This document shows, in pieces, positions 22,109 through 32,947 of a stretch of DNA of 64,000 nt. Numbering within the stretch: the first letter of the stretch is position 1; every line of letters starts with the position of its first letter. The notes under the pieces were generated by a model. The model did no database searches, had not been told where the DNA came from, and saw nothing but the letters and a program-made list of their open reading frames with translations. The translations under genes and the position numbers were made by a program. Source of the stretch: Calliphora vicina. Its lineage: Eukaryota; Arthropoda; Insecta; Diptera; Calliphoridae. The DNA lies in assembly GCF_958450345.1 (NCBI RefSeq), contig NC_088782.1, positions 111,444,358 to 111,508,357 on the forward strand. Direction: 5' to 3'.

Positions 22109-25100
22109 TATATATCTCCGATCTGAAATAAATTCTGAATATACGGTTGACAGTTCTGAACTATCTGACGCAATGGCTTTCCAACCCATTAGGACTAGAT
22201 CGAGCACAATTCCAAAATTTAACCATTTTTCCCAAATTTCCATGTGCCCCTTTTAAAAAAAATGTGAAATTTCACTATATGGAAAATTATATATCTCCGA
22301 TCTGAAATAAATTCTGAATATACGGTGAACAGTTCTGAACTCTCTGAAGTAATGGCTTTCCAGTCCATTAGGACTAGATCGAGCACAATTTCAAAATTTA
22401 ACCATTTTTTCAAAATTTCAATGTGCCCCTTTTAAAAAAATGTGAAACTTCACTATTTGAAAAGACAAATTACTCCGATCTGAAATAAATTCTGAATATA
22501 AGCTATACAGTTCTGAACTCTCTGAAGCAATGGCTTTCCAACCCATTAGGACTAGATCGAGCACAATTCCAAAATTTAACCATTTTTTCCAAATTTCCAT
22601 GTGCCCCTTTTAAAAAAATGTGAAATTTCACTATATGGAAAATTATATATCTCCGATCTGAAATAAATTCTGAATATACGGTGAACAGTTCTGAACTCTC
22701 TGAAGCAATGGCTTTCCAATCCATTAGGACTATATCGAGCACAATTTCAAAATTTAACCATTTTTTCAAAATTTCAATGTGCCCCTTTTAACAAAATGTG
22801 AAACTTTACTATTTGAAAAGACAAATTACTCCGATCTGAAATAAATTCTGAATATAAGCTATACAGTTCTGAACTCTCTGAAGCAATGGCTTTCCAACCC
22901 ATTAGGACTAGATCGAGCACAATTCCAAAATTTAACCATTTTCTCCAAATTTCCATGTGCCCCTTTTAAAAAAATGTGAAATTTCACTATATGGAAAATT
23001 ATATATCTCCGATCTGAAATAAATTCTGAATATACGGTGAACAGTTCTGAACTCTCTGAAGCAATGGCTTTCCAACCCATTAGGACTAGATCGAGCACAA
23101 TTTCAAAATTTAACAATTTTTTCCAAATTTCAATGTGCCCCTTTTAACAAAATGTGAAATTTCACTATTTGAAAAGTCAAATTACTCCGATCTGAAATAA
23201 ATTCTGAATATAAACTAAACAGTTCTGAACTCTCTGAAGTGATGGCTTTCCAACCCATTAGACCAAGATCGAGCACAATTTCAAAATTTAACAATTTTTT
23301 CAAAATTTCAATGTGCCCCTTTTAACAAAATGTGAAATTTCACTATTTGATAAGTCAAATTACTCCGATCTGAAATAAATTCTGGATATACGGTGAACAG
23401 TTCTGAACTCTCTGAAGTGATGGCTTTCCAACCCATTAGGACTAGATCGAGCACAATTTCAAAATTTAACCATTTTTTCAAAATTTCAATGTGCCCCTCT
23501 TAACAAAATGTGAAATTTCACTATATAAAAAGTCAAATTACTCTTATCTGAAATATATTCTGAATATAAGCTGAACAGTTCTGGACTCTCTGAAGTAATG
23601 GCTTTGCAACCCATTAGGACTTGATCGACCACAATTTCAAAATTTAACCAATTTTTCAAAATTTCAATGTGCCCCTTTTAACAAAATGTGAAATTTCACT
23701 ATATGGAAAATTATATATCTCCGATCTGAAATAAATTCTGAATATACGGTTGACAGTTCTGAACTCTCTGAAGCAATGGCTTTCCAACTCATTAGGACTA
23801 GATCGAGCACAATTCCAAAATTTAACCATTTTTTCCAAATTTCCATGTGCCCCTTTTAAAAAAAATGTGAAATTTCACTATATGGAAAATTATATATCTC
23901 CGATCTGAAATAAATTCTGAATATACGGTGAACAGTTCTGAACTCTCTGAAGCAATGGCTTTCCAATCCATTAGGACTATATCGAGCACAATTTCAAAAT
24001 TTAACCATTTTTTCAAAATTTCAATGTGCCCCTTTTAACAAAATGTGAAATTTCACTATTTGAAAAGTCAAATTACTCCGATCTGAAATAAATTCTGAAT
24101 ATAAACTAAACAGTTCTGAACTCTCTGAAGTGATGGCTTTCCAACTCATTAGGGCAAGATCGAGCACAATTTCAAAATTTAACCATTTTTTCAAAATTTC
24201 AATGTGCCCCTTGTAACAAAATGTGAAATTTCACTATTTGAAAAGTCAAATTACTCCGATCTGAAATAAATTCTGAATATAAACTAAACAGTTCTGAACT
24301 CTCTGAAGTGATGGCTTTCCACTCCATTAGGACAAGATCGAGCACAATTTCAAAATTTAACCATTTTTTCAAAATTTCAATGTGCCCCTTTTAACAAAAT
24401 GTGAAACTTCACTATTTGAAAAGTCAAATTACTCCGATCTGAAATAAATTCTTAATATAAACTAAACAGTTCTGAACTCTCTGAAGTGATGGCTTTCCAA
24501 CCCATTAGGGCAAGATCGAGCACAATTTCAAAATTTAACCATTTTTTCAAAATTTCAATGTGCCCCTTTTAACAAAATGTGAAATTTCACTATATAAAAA
24601 GTCAAATTACTCTGATCTGAAATAAATTCTGAATATAAACTAAACAGTTCTGAACTCTCTGAAGTGATGGCTTTCCACTCAATTAGGGCAAGATCGAGCA
24701 CAATTTCAAAATTTAACCATTTTTTCAAAATTTCAATGTGCCCCTTTTAACAAAATGTGAAATTTTACTATTTGAAAAGTCAAATTACTCCGATCTGAAA
24801 TAAATTCTGAATATAAACTAAACAGTTCTGAACTCTCTGAAGTGATGGCTTTCCACTCCATTAGGGCAAGATCGAGCACAATTTCAAAATTTAACCATTT
24901 TTTCAAAATTTCAATGTGTCCCTTTTAACAAAATGTGAAATTTCACTATATAAAAAGTAAAATTACTCTGATCTGAAATATATTCTGAATATAAGGTGAA
25001 CAGTTCTGGACTCTCTGAAGTAATGGCTTTGCAACCCATTAGGACTAGATCGAGCACAATTCCAAAATTTAACCATTTTTTCAAAATTTCAATGTGCCCC

Positions 25101-28100
25101 TTTTAACAAAATGTGAAACTTCACTATTTGAAAAGTCAAATTACTCCGATCTGAAATAAATTCTGAATATAAACTAAACAGTTCTGAACTCTCTGAAGTA
25201 ATGGCTTTCCAACCCATTAGGACTAGATCGAGCACAATTCCAAAATTTAACCATTTTTTCCAAATTTCCATGTGCCCCTTTTAAAAAAATGTGAAATTTC
25301 ACTATATGGAAAATTATATATCTCCGATCTGAAATAAATTCTGAATATACGGTTGACAGTTCTGAACTCTCTGACGCAATGGCTTTCCAACTCATTAGGA
25401 CTAGATCGAGCACAATTCCAAAATTTAACCATTTTTTCCAAATTTCCATGGGCGCCTTTTAAAAAAAATTTTAAATTTCACTATATGGAAAATTATATAT
25501 CTCCGATCTGAAATAAATTCTGAATATACGGTGAACAGTTCTGAACTCTCTGAAGCAATGGCTTTCCAATCCATTAGGACTATATCGAGCACAATTTCAA
25601 AATTTAACCATTTTTTCAAAATTTCAATGTGCCCCTTTTAACAAAATGTGAAATTTCACTATTTGAAAAGTAAAATTACTCCGATCTGAAATAAATTCTG
25701 AACATAAACTAAACAGTTCTGAACTCTCTGAAGTGATGGCTTTCCAACCCATTAGGACTAGATCGAGCACAATTCCAAAATTCACCCATTTTTTCCAAAT
25801 TTCAATGTGCCCCTTGTAACAAAATGTGAAATTTCACTATTTGAAAAGTCATATTACTCCGATCTGAAATAAATTATGAATATAAACTAAACAGTTCTGA
25901 ACTCTCTGAAGTGATGGCTTTCCAACTCATTAGGGCAAGATCGAGCACAATTTCAAAATTTAACCATTTTTTCAAAATTTCAATGTGCCCCTTTTAACAA
26001 AATGTGAAACTTCACTATATGAAAAGACAAATTACTCCGATCTGAAATAAATTCTGAATATAAGCTATACAGTTCTGAACTCTCTGAAGCAATGGCTTTC
26101 CAACTCATTAGGACTAGATCGAGCACAATTCCAAAATTTAACCATTTTTTCCAAATTTCCATGTGCCCCTTTTAAAAAAATGTGAAATTTCACTATATGG
26201 AAAATTATATATCTCCGATCTGAAATAAATTCTGAATATACGGTGAACAGTTCTGAACTCTCTGAAGCAATGGCTTTCCAACCCATTAGGACTAGATCGA
26301 GCACAATTTCAAAATTTAACCATTTTTTCCAAATTTCAATGTGCCCCTTTTAACAAAATGTGAAATTTCACTATTTGAAAAGTCAAATTACTCCGATCTG
26401 AAATAAATTCTGAATATAAACTAAACAGTTCTGAACTCTCTGAAGTGATGGCTTTCCAACCCATTAGGGCAAGATCGAGCACAATTTCAAAATTTAACCA
26501 TTTTTTCAAAATTTCAATGTGCCCCTTTTAACAAAATGTGAAATTTCACTATTTGAAAAGTCAAATTACTCCGATCTGAAATAAATTCTGAATATAGACT
26601 AAACAGTTCTGAACTCTCTGAAGTAATGGCTTTCCAACCCATTAGGACTAGATCGAGCACAATTCCAAAATTCAACCATTTTTTCCAAATTTCAATGTGC
26701 CCCTTTTAACAAAATGTGAAATTTCACTATTTGAAAAGTCAAATTACTCCGATCTGAAATAAATTCTGAATATAGACTATACAGTTCTGAACTCTCTGAA
26801 GCAATGGCTTTCCAACTCATTAGGACTAGATCGAGCACAATTCCAAAATTTAACCATTTTTTCCAAATTTCCATGTGCCCCTTTTAAAAAAATGTGAAAT
26901 TTCACTATATGGAAAATTATATATCTCCGATCTGAAATAAATTCTGAATATACGGTTGACAGTTCTGAACTCTCTGACGCAATGGCTTTCCAACTCATTA
27001 GGACTAGATCGAGCACAATTCCAAAATTTAACCATTTTTTCCAAATTTCCATGGGCGCCTTTTAAAAAAAATTTTAAATTTCACTATATGGAAAATTATA
27101 TATCTCCGATCTGAAATAAATTCTGAATATACGGTGAACAGTTCTGAACTCTCTGAAGCAATGGCTTTCCAATCCATTAGGACTATATCGAGCACAATTT
27201 CAAAATTTAACCATTTTTTCAAAATTTCAATGTGCCCCTTTTAACAAAATGTGAAATTTCACTATTTGAAAAGTAAAATTACTCCGATCTGAAATAAATT
27301 CTGAATATAAACTAAACAGTTCTGAACTCTCTGAAGTAATGGTTTTCCAACCCATTAGGACTAGATCGAGCACAATTCCAAAATTCAACCATTTTTTCCA
27401 AATTTCAATGTGCCCCTTGTAACAAAATGTGAAATTTCACTATTTGAAAAGTCATATTACTCCGATCTGAAATAAATTCTGAATATAAACTAAACAGTTC
27501 TGAACTCTCTGAAGTGATGGCTTTCCAACTCATTAGGGCAAGATCGAGCACAATTTCAAAATTTAACCATTTTTTCAAAATTTCAATGTGCCCCTTTTAA
27601 CAAAATGTGAAACTTCACTATATGAAAAGACAAATTACTCCGATCTGAAATAAATTCTGAATATAAGCTATACAGTTCTGAACTCTCTGAAACAATGGCT
27701 TTCCAACTCCTTAGGACTAGATCGAGCACAATTCCAAAATTTAACCATTTTTTCCAAATTTCCATGTGCCCCTTTTAAAAAAATGTGAAATTTCACTATA
27801 TGGAAAATTATATATCTCCGATCTGAAATAAATTCTGAATATACGGTGAACAGTTCTGAACTCTCTGAAGCAATGGCTTTCCAACCCATTAGGACTAGAT
27901 CGAGCACAATTTCAAAATTTAACCATTTTTTCCAAATTTCAATGTGCCCCTTTTAACAAAATGTGAAATTTCACTATTTGAAAAGTCAAATTACTCCGAT
28001 CTGAAATAAATTCTGAATATACGGTGAACAGTTCTGAACTCTCTGAAGCAATGGCTTTCCAATCCATTAGGACTATATCGAGCACAATTTCAAAATTTAA

Positions 28101-28378
28101 CCATTTTTTCAAAATTTCAATGTGCCCCTTTTAACAAAATGTGAAATTTCACTATTTTAAAAGTGTAATTACTCCGATCTGAAATAAATTCTAAATATAT
28201 GCTAAACAGTTCTGAACTCTCTGAAGTAATGGCATTCCACCGTATTAGGGCAAGATCGAGCACAATTCCAAAATTTAACCATTTTTTCCAAATTTCCATC
28301 TGCCCTTTTAACAAAATGTGAAATTTCACTATTTTTAAATTAATATGAAATAAATTCTGAATATAAACTGTACATTTC
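22109..28378 (-). repeat. 178-bp satellite array, reverse arm
   Basis: About 35 copies of the same monomer in the opposite orientation. Spacing of equivalent points (25449/27052, 25619/27222, 26162/27765) is again ~1603 bp. The variant order at 26304-25425 mirrors that at 20757-21636 in the forward arm at the same distances. The switch of orientation lies at 22106-22110, where a monomer breaks after GACTTTTCAA and reverse sequence begins TTATATATCTCCG. GATCGGAG/CTCCGATC around the switch can form a hairpin with a ~24-nt loop. Confidence 0.95.
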
Positions 28379-28751
28379 TGAAATCAAGCCTTTCCACCCT
28401 ATTATGACTAGTTTTACCACAATTTAGAATTTTTTAATTTTTTTTCATGTCCGTGTCTCTCATGTATCTGGTATAAAAATACGCTAAAAGCAAAGAAATC
28501 AACGATAGTTCATAAATAAATATTTAATTTTTTTTTTATCTAATTTTTAAAAAAATTGTTATTATATATTTAAACTGAATGATCGGTAAAACCATTTTAT
28601 TTTGATTTTATATCATAAAATGTTAAATGAGCTGATATTAATGCAGCTCTGTTAACCTAACAGTCTTTGAGTACGAAGTATGTTAGTTTACACATTAACA
28701 TAGGTAATGTTAAAAAACGGAGCTAACTGACGGAGCTAACTTCACACACAT
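28379..28751 (-). repeat. Foldback element, right unique terminal arm
   Basis: Mirror image of 15118-15480. The only obvious differences are small, for example a few bases near 28633 where GATATTAATG replaces the expected complement. Confidence 0.85.
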
Positions 28752-28760
28752 TTCCAAATA
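28752..28760 (+). repeat. Right target-site duplication (9 bp)
   Basis: TTCCAAATA, identical to 15109-15117, directly follows the right tip of the foldback element. Confidence 0.8.
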
Positions 28761-29485
28761 ACTGCCTTTTAGTTCATTTTTGTATAACTTGAGAAATCTA
28801 TGTTTTAAATATTATAAAAATTGACTTTATAATTTTGAATTTACCCCTTTTTGGTACTTTTTTGTCCCCATTGAAATGACTGAAATTTGATTTAAATAAA
28901 TTTCAGTAACGTAGTGGTAGGTCATTATGAAATATTCATATGTCTATGTCAGTTTATAGAAAAACATTATTTTATGAAAGAAGTACCAAAAATAAATAAA
29001 ATTTTTCTTCCTTAAGGGTTTGAATTTCAAAAAAAGTACCACATTCACATTTGCTATTTTTGAATAAGTAAAGATTACGATTTAAAATTGTCTATGTTTA
29101 TTGGTTTTAAAGATACAGAAGGTGCCAAAAAGTACCAAAATATAGTATTTAACCGTTTTCTCCCCCCAAAAAGGTGTCCCTTTTTTCATTTGATCCACTT
29201 TTAACAAATTTATAGCCACCTTTTTAGTAAATTTTCATTTGAAAAATGGATAATTGTTTGAAAATATATGTGATCACAGATGATCGTGTTAAGTAGTATA
29301 AAATAATCACTTAAAGTTGTACTAAAATCGATATACATTAATCCTTAAACAGTAAAGATCAGTGGTCAAATAAATTTAAAAATTTGTATCTTAAAAATTT
29401 GGTTGTAAGTTTTATAAACCACTTACCGATTTATTAATAGATGTTCCTTTAGATGCTATGTTTATATCTGAAATAGAAAAGAAAT
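28761..29485. other. AT-rich DNA with GTACTTTTT motifs
   Basis: Contains several AAAAAGTACC / GGTACTTTTT motifs (28850-29140) like those at 5.7-6.2 and 13.6-13.9 kb, so probably decayed repeat sequence. No gene is visible. Confidence 0.4.
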
Positions 29486-29489
29486 GTGT

Positions 29490-29620
29490 GCATTTTAGCA
29501 ATTTGAATAAATTTTTAGCTTTAATTTTGAAACATTTGTACAATATAAATTTATGCAAAGTATTGGCCATTATTAGCTATGACCTTTTCCCATTTTTCTG
29601 GCAACATATGAATTCGGAGC
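29490..29620 (-). pseudogene. mariner 3' end relic
   Basis: On the minus strand, ATGTTGCCAGAAAAATGGGA then AAAGGTCATAGCTAATAATG and GCCAATACTTTGCATAAATT reproduce the C-terminus and 3' UTR of the mariner copies at 2200, 46450 and 58800. Only ~130 bp remain. Confidence 0.75.
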
Positions 29621-30339
29621 CAAAATAAAAACATATATAATTCATATTATTTGATACACAGTTACTCCAAGTATTGAAAATACAATAAATTCAAATTCAT
29701 TTGAACAATTTTAACACAAACTTTAAAATATCTGAAGTTCTACCTAAAATATCAAACAACCGCCTTTTAGCAAATATTTTTTCTCCTTTAATACTTTCAA
29801 ATACAACATACGTTATTATATTATCTTAAAATCTAATATTTCTGAAATGGTTTCCTCTTTATTAATTTTATTCAAAATTTCCATCATATGTTTAGCAGTT
29901 TATCTGCTACAATATCTCTAGCATCATTTAGCTCATTATCTATCAATCATTACAAAAGTCCACCTATTTCAATTCATGCACCCTTATAAATGTTTGAACA
30001 TGTTTTCAATTCTGAAAACAAATAAAGGGAAATGTTTTTTGTGAAAACCATTTTATATACAATTACATTATTTTAATAAGTTAACAATGTTTAAAAAACA
30101 CTTTATCAATCATCAAATTATAATTGCATAAACAATGACGGCAACAATAACAACAAACGTTATGAAAACCAAAAGACAAATAATAGAATTTTGAAAAAAA
30201 AAGTCAAAGCTAAATGATTATTTTGAATAATAAAAAACAACGAATTTGATATACCCTTTACTAATGTATTTAAAAAAATATAGAAATTTAAATCGAATTT
30301 TCTATATTGAAAGGGAAACAAGTTTCCAAATTTCAGCAG
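29621..30339. other. AT-rich intergenic DNA, no gene seen
   Basis: Nothing recognised; a Phe/Leu-rich minus-strand open stretch at 30160-30351 is low-complexity and not credible as a gene. Confidence 0.4.
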
Positions 30340-30780
30340 AACTAATTCCATTGTAGCACCCTCTTATGACGGCAATTCAGCGAATCAATAAGCACCTTCG
30401 CATCTTATGCTTCATACCTGGGAGTAGAATTACATTTTTGGATCAGATTTTGTTAAGTATTTCGAAATACCGACGGTCTTTAATGCATTTTTCAATACTT
30501 CAACATGTTTTTGTCCACTGTACATCAAACTGTGTTCACTTTCCCAGAACATCTGATTCCTTCATATTGACACCAACCTTAAATACATTTGAAGCAAAAT
30601 TATCTTCCGTGGGATTTTGTGTTCAAATACAAAATTGCGTCTTGCGAGCATTGAAATCGACACGCCCTTTAGTTTGGTTTAGAGTAGGAGAAAAAACTTA
30701 GCCTTGCGGTATTCCCCAGTTAATCTTCTTGTTTCATCAGGTCTCATAAACAACAACTCGTAAAGTATAGATCCAAAAAA
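30340..30780 (-). pseudogene. LINE reverse transcriptase fragment
   Basis: On the minus strand, NWGIPQG (about 30727-30708) and then SPTLN correspond to the GIPQGSVLSPTL block of non-LTR RTs. A deletion then joins to RVDFNARKTQFC (about 30663-30628), the 'VEFNASKTQ' block that normally lies well downstream of the FADD box. The FADD region itself is missing. The downstream block and the piece at 50250 fit successive parts of the same kind of ORF2. A plus-strand open stretch (30366-30701) is an antisense shadow. Confidence 0.65.
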
Positions 30781-31605
30781 AAAAAATAACTTCAATTCGT
30801 TAAATACGTCCCACATCTGCACAGTGGTTTAAAAACTTTTTTTTGTGGAAATAATTCGGTATCTTGGGAACTATTGGAGATATTGTTACAAAATTTCACA
30901 TGGTTTGAGCTGAGGTATTTTCGAGTTGATTTACATTTGTTCAGCTTCCTAGCGCTAATGGGGGCAAGTACGTAGCCCCTCAAAGTTGGTCACCTAGGGT
31001 CTCAATTTTTTTTAAAAAATCGCCAAAAATCCATTTATGATCCGAATGAGCTGAAATTTTTGAACATAATTAGTCCATGAGAACGCTTACAAGTGTAGGT
31101 TATCTCTATTCGTTGAACAGATATTCAGGTTTATTGATTTTTTTTTGAATTTTCCTCTATTTTTTATGGTTTTTTAGATGTGGCGGGCCTACGGAGGGTC
31201 GAAATTTATTTCTAAAATATCAGCTATATTGGCAATAAAATAAAATAAAAAAACTTGCTAACAGTTAACTCTGCGCTATAAAAAGTTATACGCAACCAAA
31301 GTTGGAACTTGTAAAAAGGGCTGTATTTTTTACGTTTTCCCCAAAAAAGCCCATATATTTTTTATTTTGTAGAAAAAAATTTCTTCGGGACTATATAGAA
31401 TTTTTATAAGATCCGGAAAGATAACTTAATGCAAAAGCATGTAAAGAAAAATTTGGCTATCTAGAGTAAAATATCCTATCCAAACTTGGCCAATTTAAAA
31501 AAAAAATGTCGGTTTGAGTAAAAAATTCTAAAAAGGCGAAGCACCGATCCACGAAAAAGCTACATATTTGTATAACCCCACATGTTTCTTAAATACCTAC
31601 TAATA

Positions 31606-32102
31606 GGGGGGTCAGACGACATGTATTGCTTGTGTATTGGGACATGTATTCAATACATATGGAATTCCATGTGTATGTCAAAATTCATGTTATACATACG
31701 ATTCATAATTTCCACGTTCAAACGTACATATGTAATTGCATGTGACATAACCTCTATTAGTTTATATGTTTGTTGTTTTTAACAATATATTTATTTTAAA
31801 AATTTTTAAATCACAATAAATATATTTAATGCAATGAAACTTATTTTATTATGATTTTTCTTTACTCCTTTTTGTTTTGTGTTTTTATTTTGCACTCACA
31901 CAGTGTTGTATTTCAAAATACAACACTGTTATACACACGAAAATAGAACATGCCCTAATTGCCAAAAATGTCACGAGTAATACACATGTATTTTACATAC
32001 ACAAAGTTTCATATGGATTACAAGGTATGTATATGTTTACATATGAAAAAATGTCCCAATACATGGCACAAAACATAAGCAATACATACCGTCTGACCCC
32101 CC
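31606..32102. mobile_element. MITE with GGGGGGTCAGACG ends (497 bp)
   Basis: GGGGGGTCAGACG then CATGTATTGCTT at the left is mirrored at the right by AAGCAATACAT then CGTCTGACCCCCC. The inner sequence is rich in ACATATG/CATGTAT words. It lies inside the 1.45-kb TIR element, so it inserted later. Short open stretches in it are not credible genes. No clear duplication flanks it. Confidence 0.75.
31900..31930. repeat. Short perfect hairpin
   Basis: ACAGTGTTGTATTTC followed by AAAATACAACACTGT forms a long stem with almost no loop, within the nested MITE. Confidence 0.6.
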
Positions 32103-32439
32103 TTTAAGTATTTTTACTATCACACAGTAAATAACGTCACAGTAGGCACTTTTCTAAAAAAAAACTCAGTTTTTGGAACACATTTTCCCCGTTTTAGGAA
32201 TTTCGGTATTTGATATACCGAAGATACCGAATTATTTCCAAAAAAAAATGTTTCTAAACCACTGTACACTGTTAAATAAAGTGAATTTGAAAAACTTATT
32301 TTTTTTTGGCAAAAACGCAATAAAATTAATTATTTTTATTTACCAATTAAAGAAAATACTTTAAATTTAAACTTTTTGTTAAAAAATAAAAAAAAAACTT
32401 CTTCATATTAAGATTAAAACTAGCAAGAAAGCAAATTAT

Positions 32440-32936
32440 ACTTCAAAATACAAATTTTAAATATTTTTAGATAAACAAAACAATTTGTTTTTATTTTCTG
32501 TTAAAAAAGTTTTTTTGACTTGTTATTTTAATTTTTTAAATTTTAAAATTTTTTTTTTTTAATTTTTTTTTAGTGAAAAAAAAATTCTGGTTCAATAATA
32601 TTTTTTCCAATTTTGACCCATTGTAGGTCCAACTTACTATGGTCTTATATACGTCGTTGCAAAGGTCTTTGGAATATCTATCATTAAATATCCATATTGT
32701 CTATATTAATGACTTAGTAATCTAGATATAGGTCAAAAATCGAGGTTGTCCTGGTTTTTTCCTCATATCTTCCGCCATTTGTGGAATAATTTTGCTGATT
32801 TTAAATAGCAAACTTCTCGAAAGCATGTCTGACAGAATTATTGAATATTTGGATCCTGAAGATATCTGGGGTCTACCGAAAATTGATTTCAACAGACAGA
32901 CAGAAATACTTGGGTGAAAAGTTTTAAGGAAAAACG
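32440..32936 (+). mobile_element. DINE-1/mini-me-like element fragment
   Basis: From an AT-rich part it passes through GACCCATTGTAGGTCCAACT, ACTATGGTCTTATATACGTC and GTTGCAAAGGTCTTTGGAAT, and ends in CAGACAGACAGA. The same order is present at 59500-60030 (plus) and 40720-40180 (minus). The distal part after the GTCY-type repeat is missing; the 2.08-kb palindrome lies just beyond. Confidence 0.75.
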
Positions 32937-32947
32937 TGTGTTACATA

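Larger units (their letters stand above)
15118..28751. mobile_element. Giant foldback (FB-like) element with satellite arms
   Basis: A 13.6-kb element begins ATGTGTGTGAAGTTAGCTCC and ends with the mirror image GGAGCTAACTTCACACACAT. It has unique outer arms of about 360 bp in inverted orientation. Inside, two head-to-head arrays of a ~178-bp monomer fill the rest (15481-22108 forward, 22109-28378 reverse). A 9-bp duplication of TTCCAAATA brackets it. There is no transposase or other credible protein, so it must be non-autonomous. Established knowledge: FB elements of Drosophila have long inverted repeats made of tandem subrepeats, little or no unique centre, and 9-bp target duplications. The match in architecture is strong; sequence kinship to FB was not tested. 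Confidence 0.85.
30821..32265. mobile_element. Non-coding TIR element (1.45 kb)
   Basis: ACAGTGGTTTAAAAAC and GGAAATAATTCGGTATCTT at the left are mirrored by AAGATACCGAATTATTTCC and GTTTCTAAACCACTGT at the right, about 50 bp of imperfect terminal inverted repeat. The CAGTG-like tip recalls hAT elements, but the flanks show no 8-bp duplication. No transposase is present, and a second TIR element is nested at 31606-32102. Confidence 0.65.

Noticed and set aside
15540..28329. Dozens of open stretches of 60-111 codons with near-identical peptides (KKWLNFEIVLD..., SELFTVYSEFISDR...) as a multigene family
   Set aside because: They are frames through a 178-bp tandem satellite. The period is not a multiple of three, the two orientations give the same peptides, and no promoter, conserved start or stop pattern goes with them.
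15481..28378. CRISPR array
   Set aside because: The repeats are 178 bp with no unique spacers between them, occur in two orientations, and the sequence is insect.
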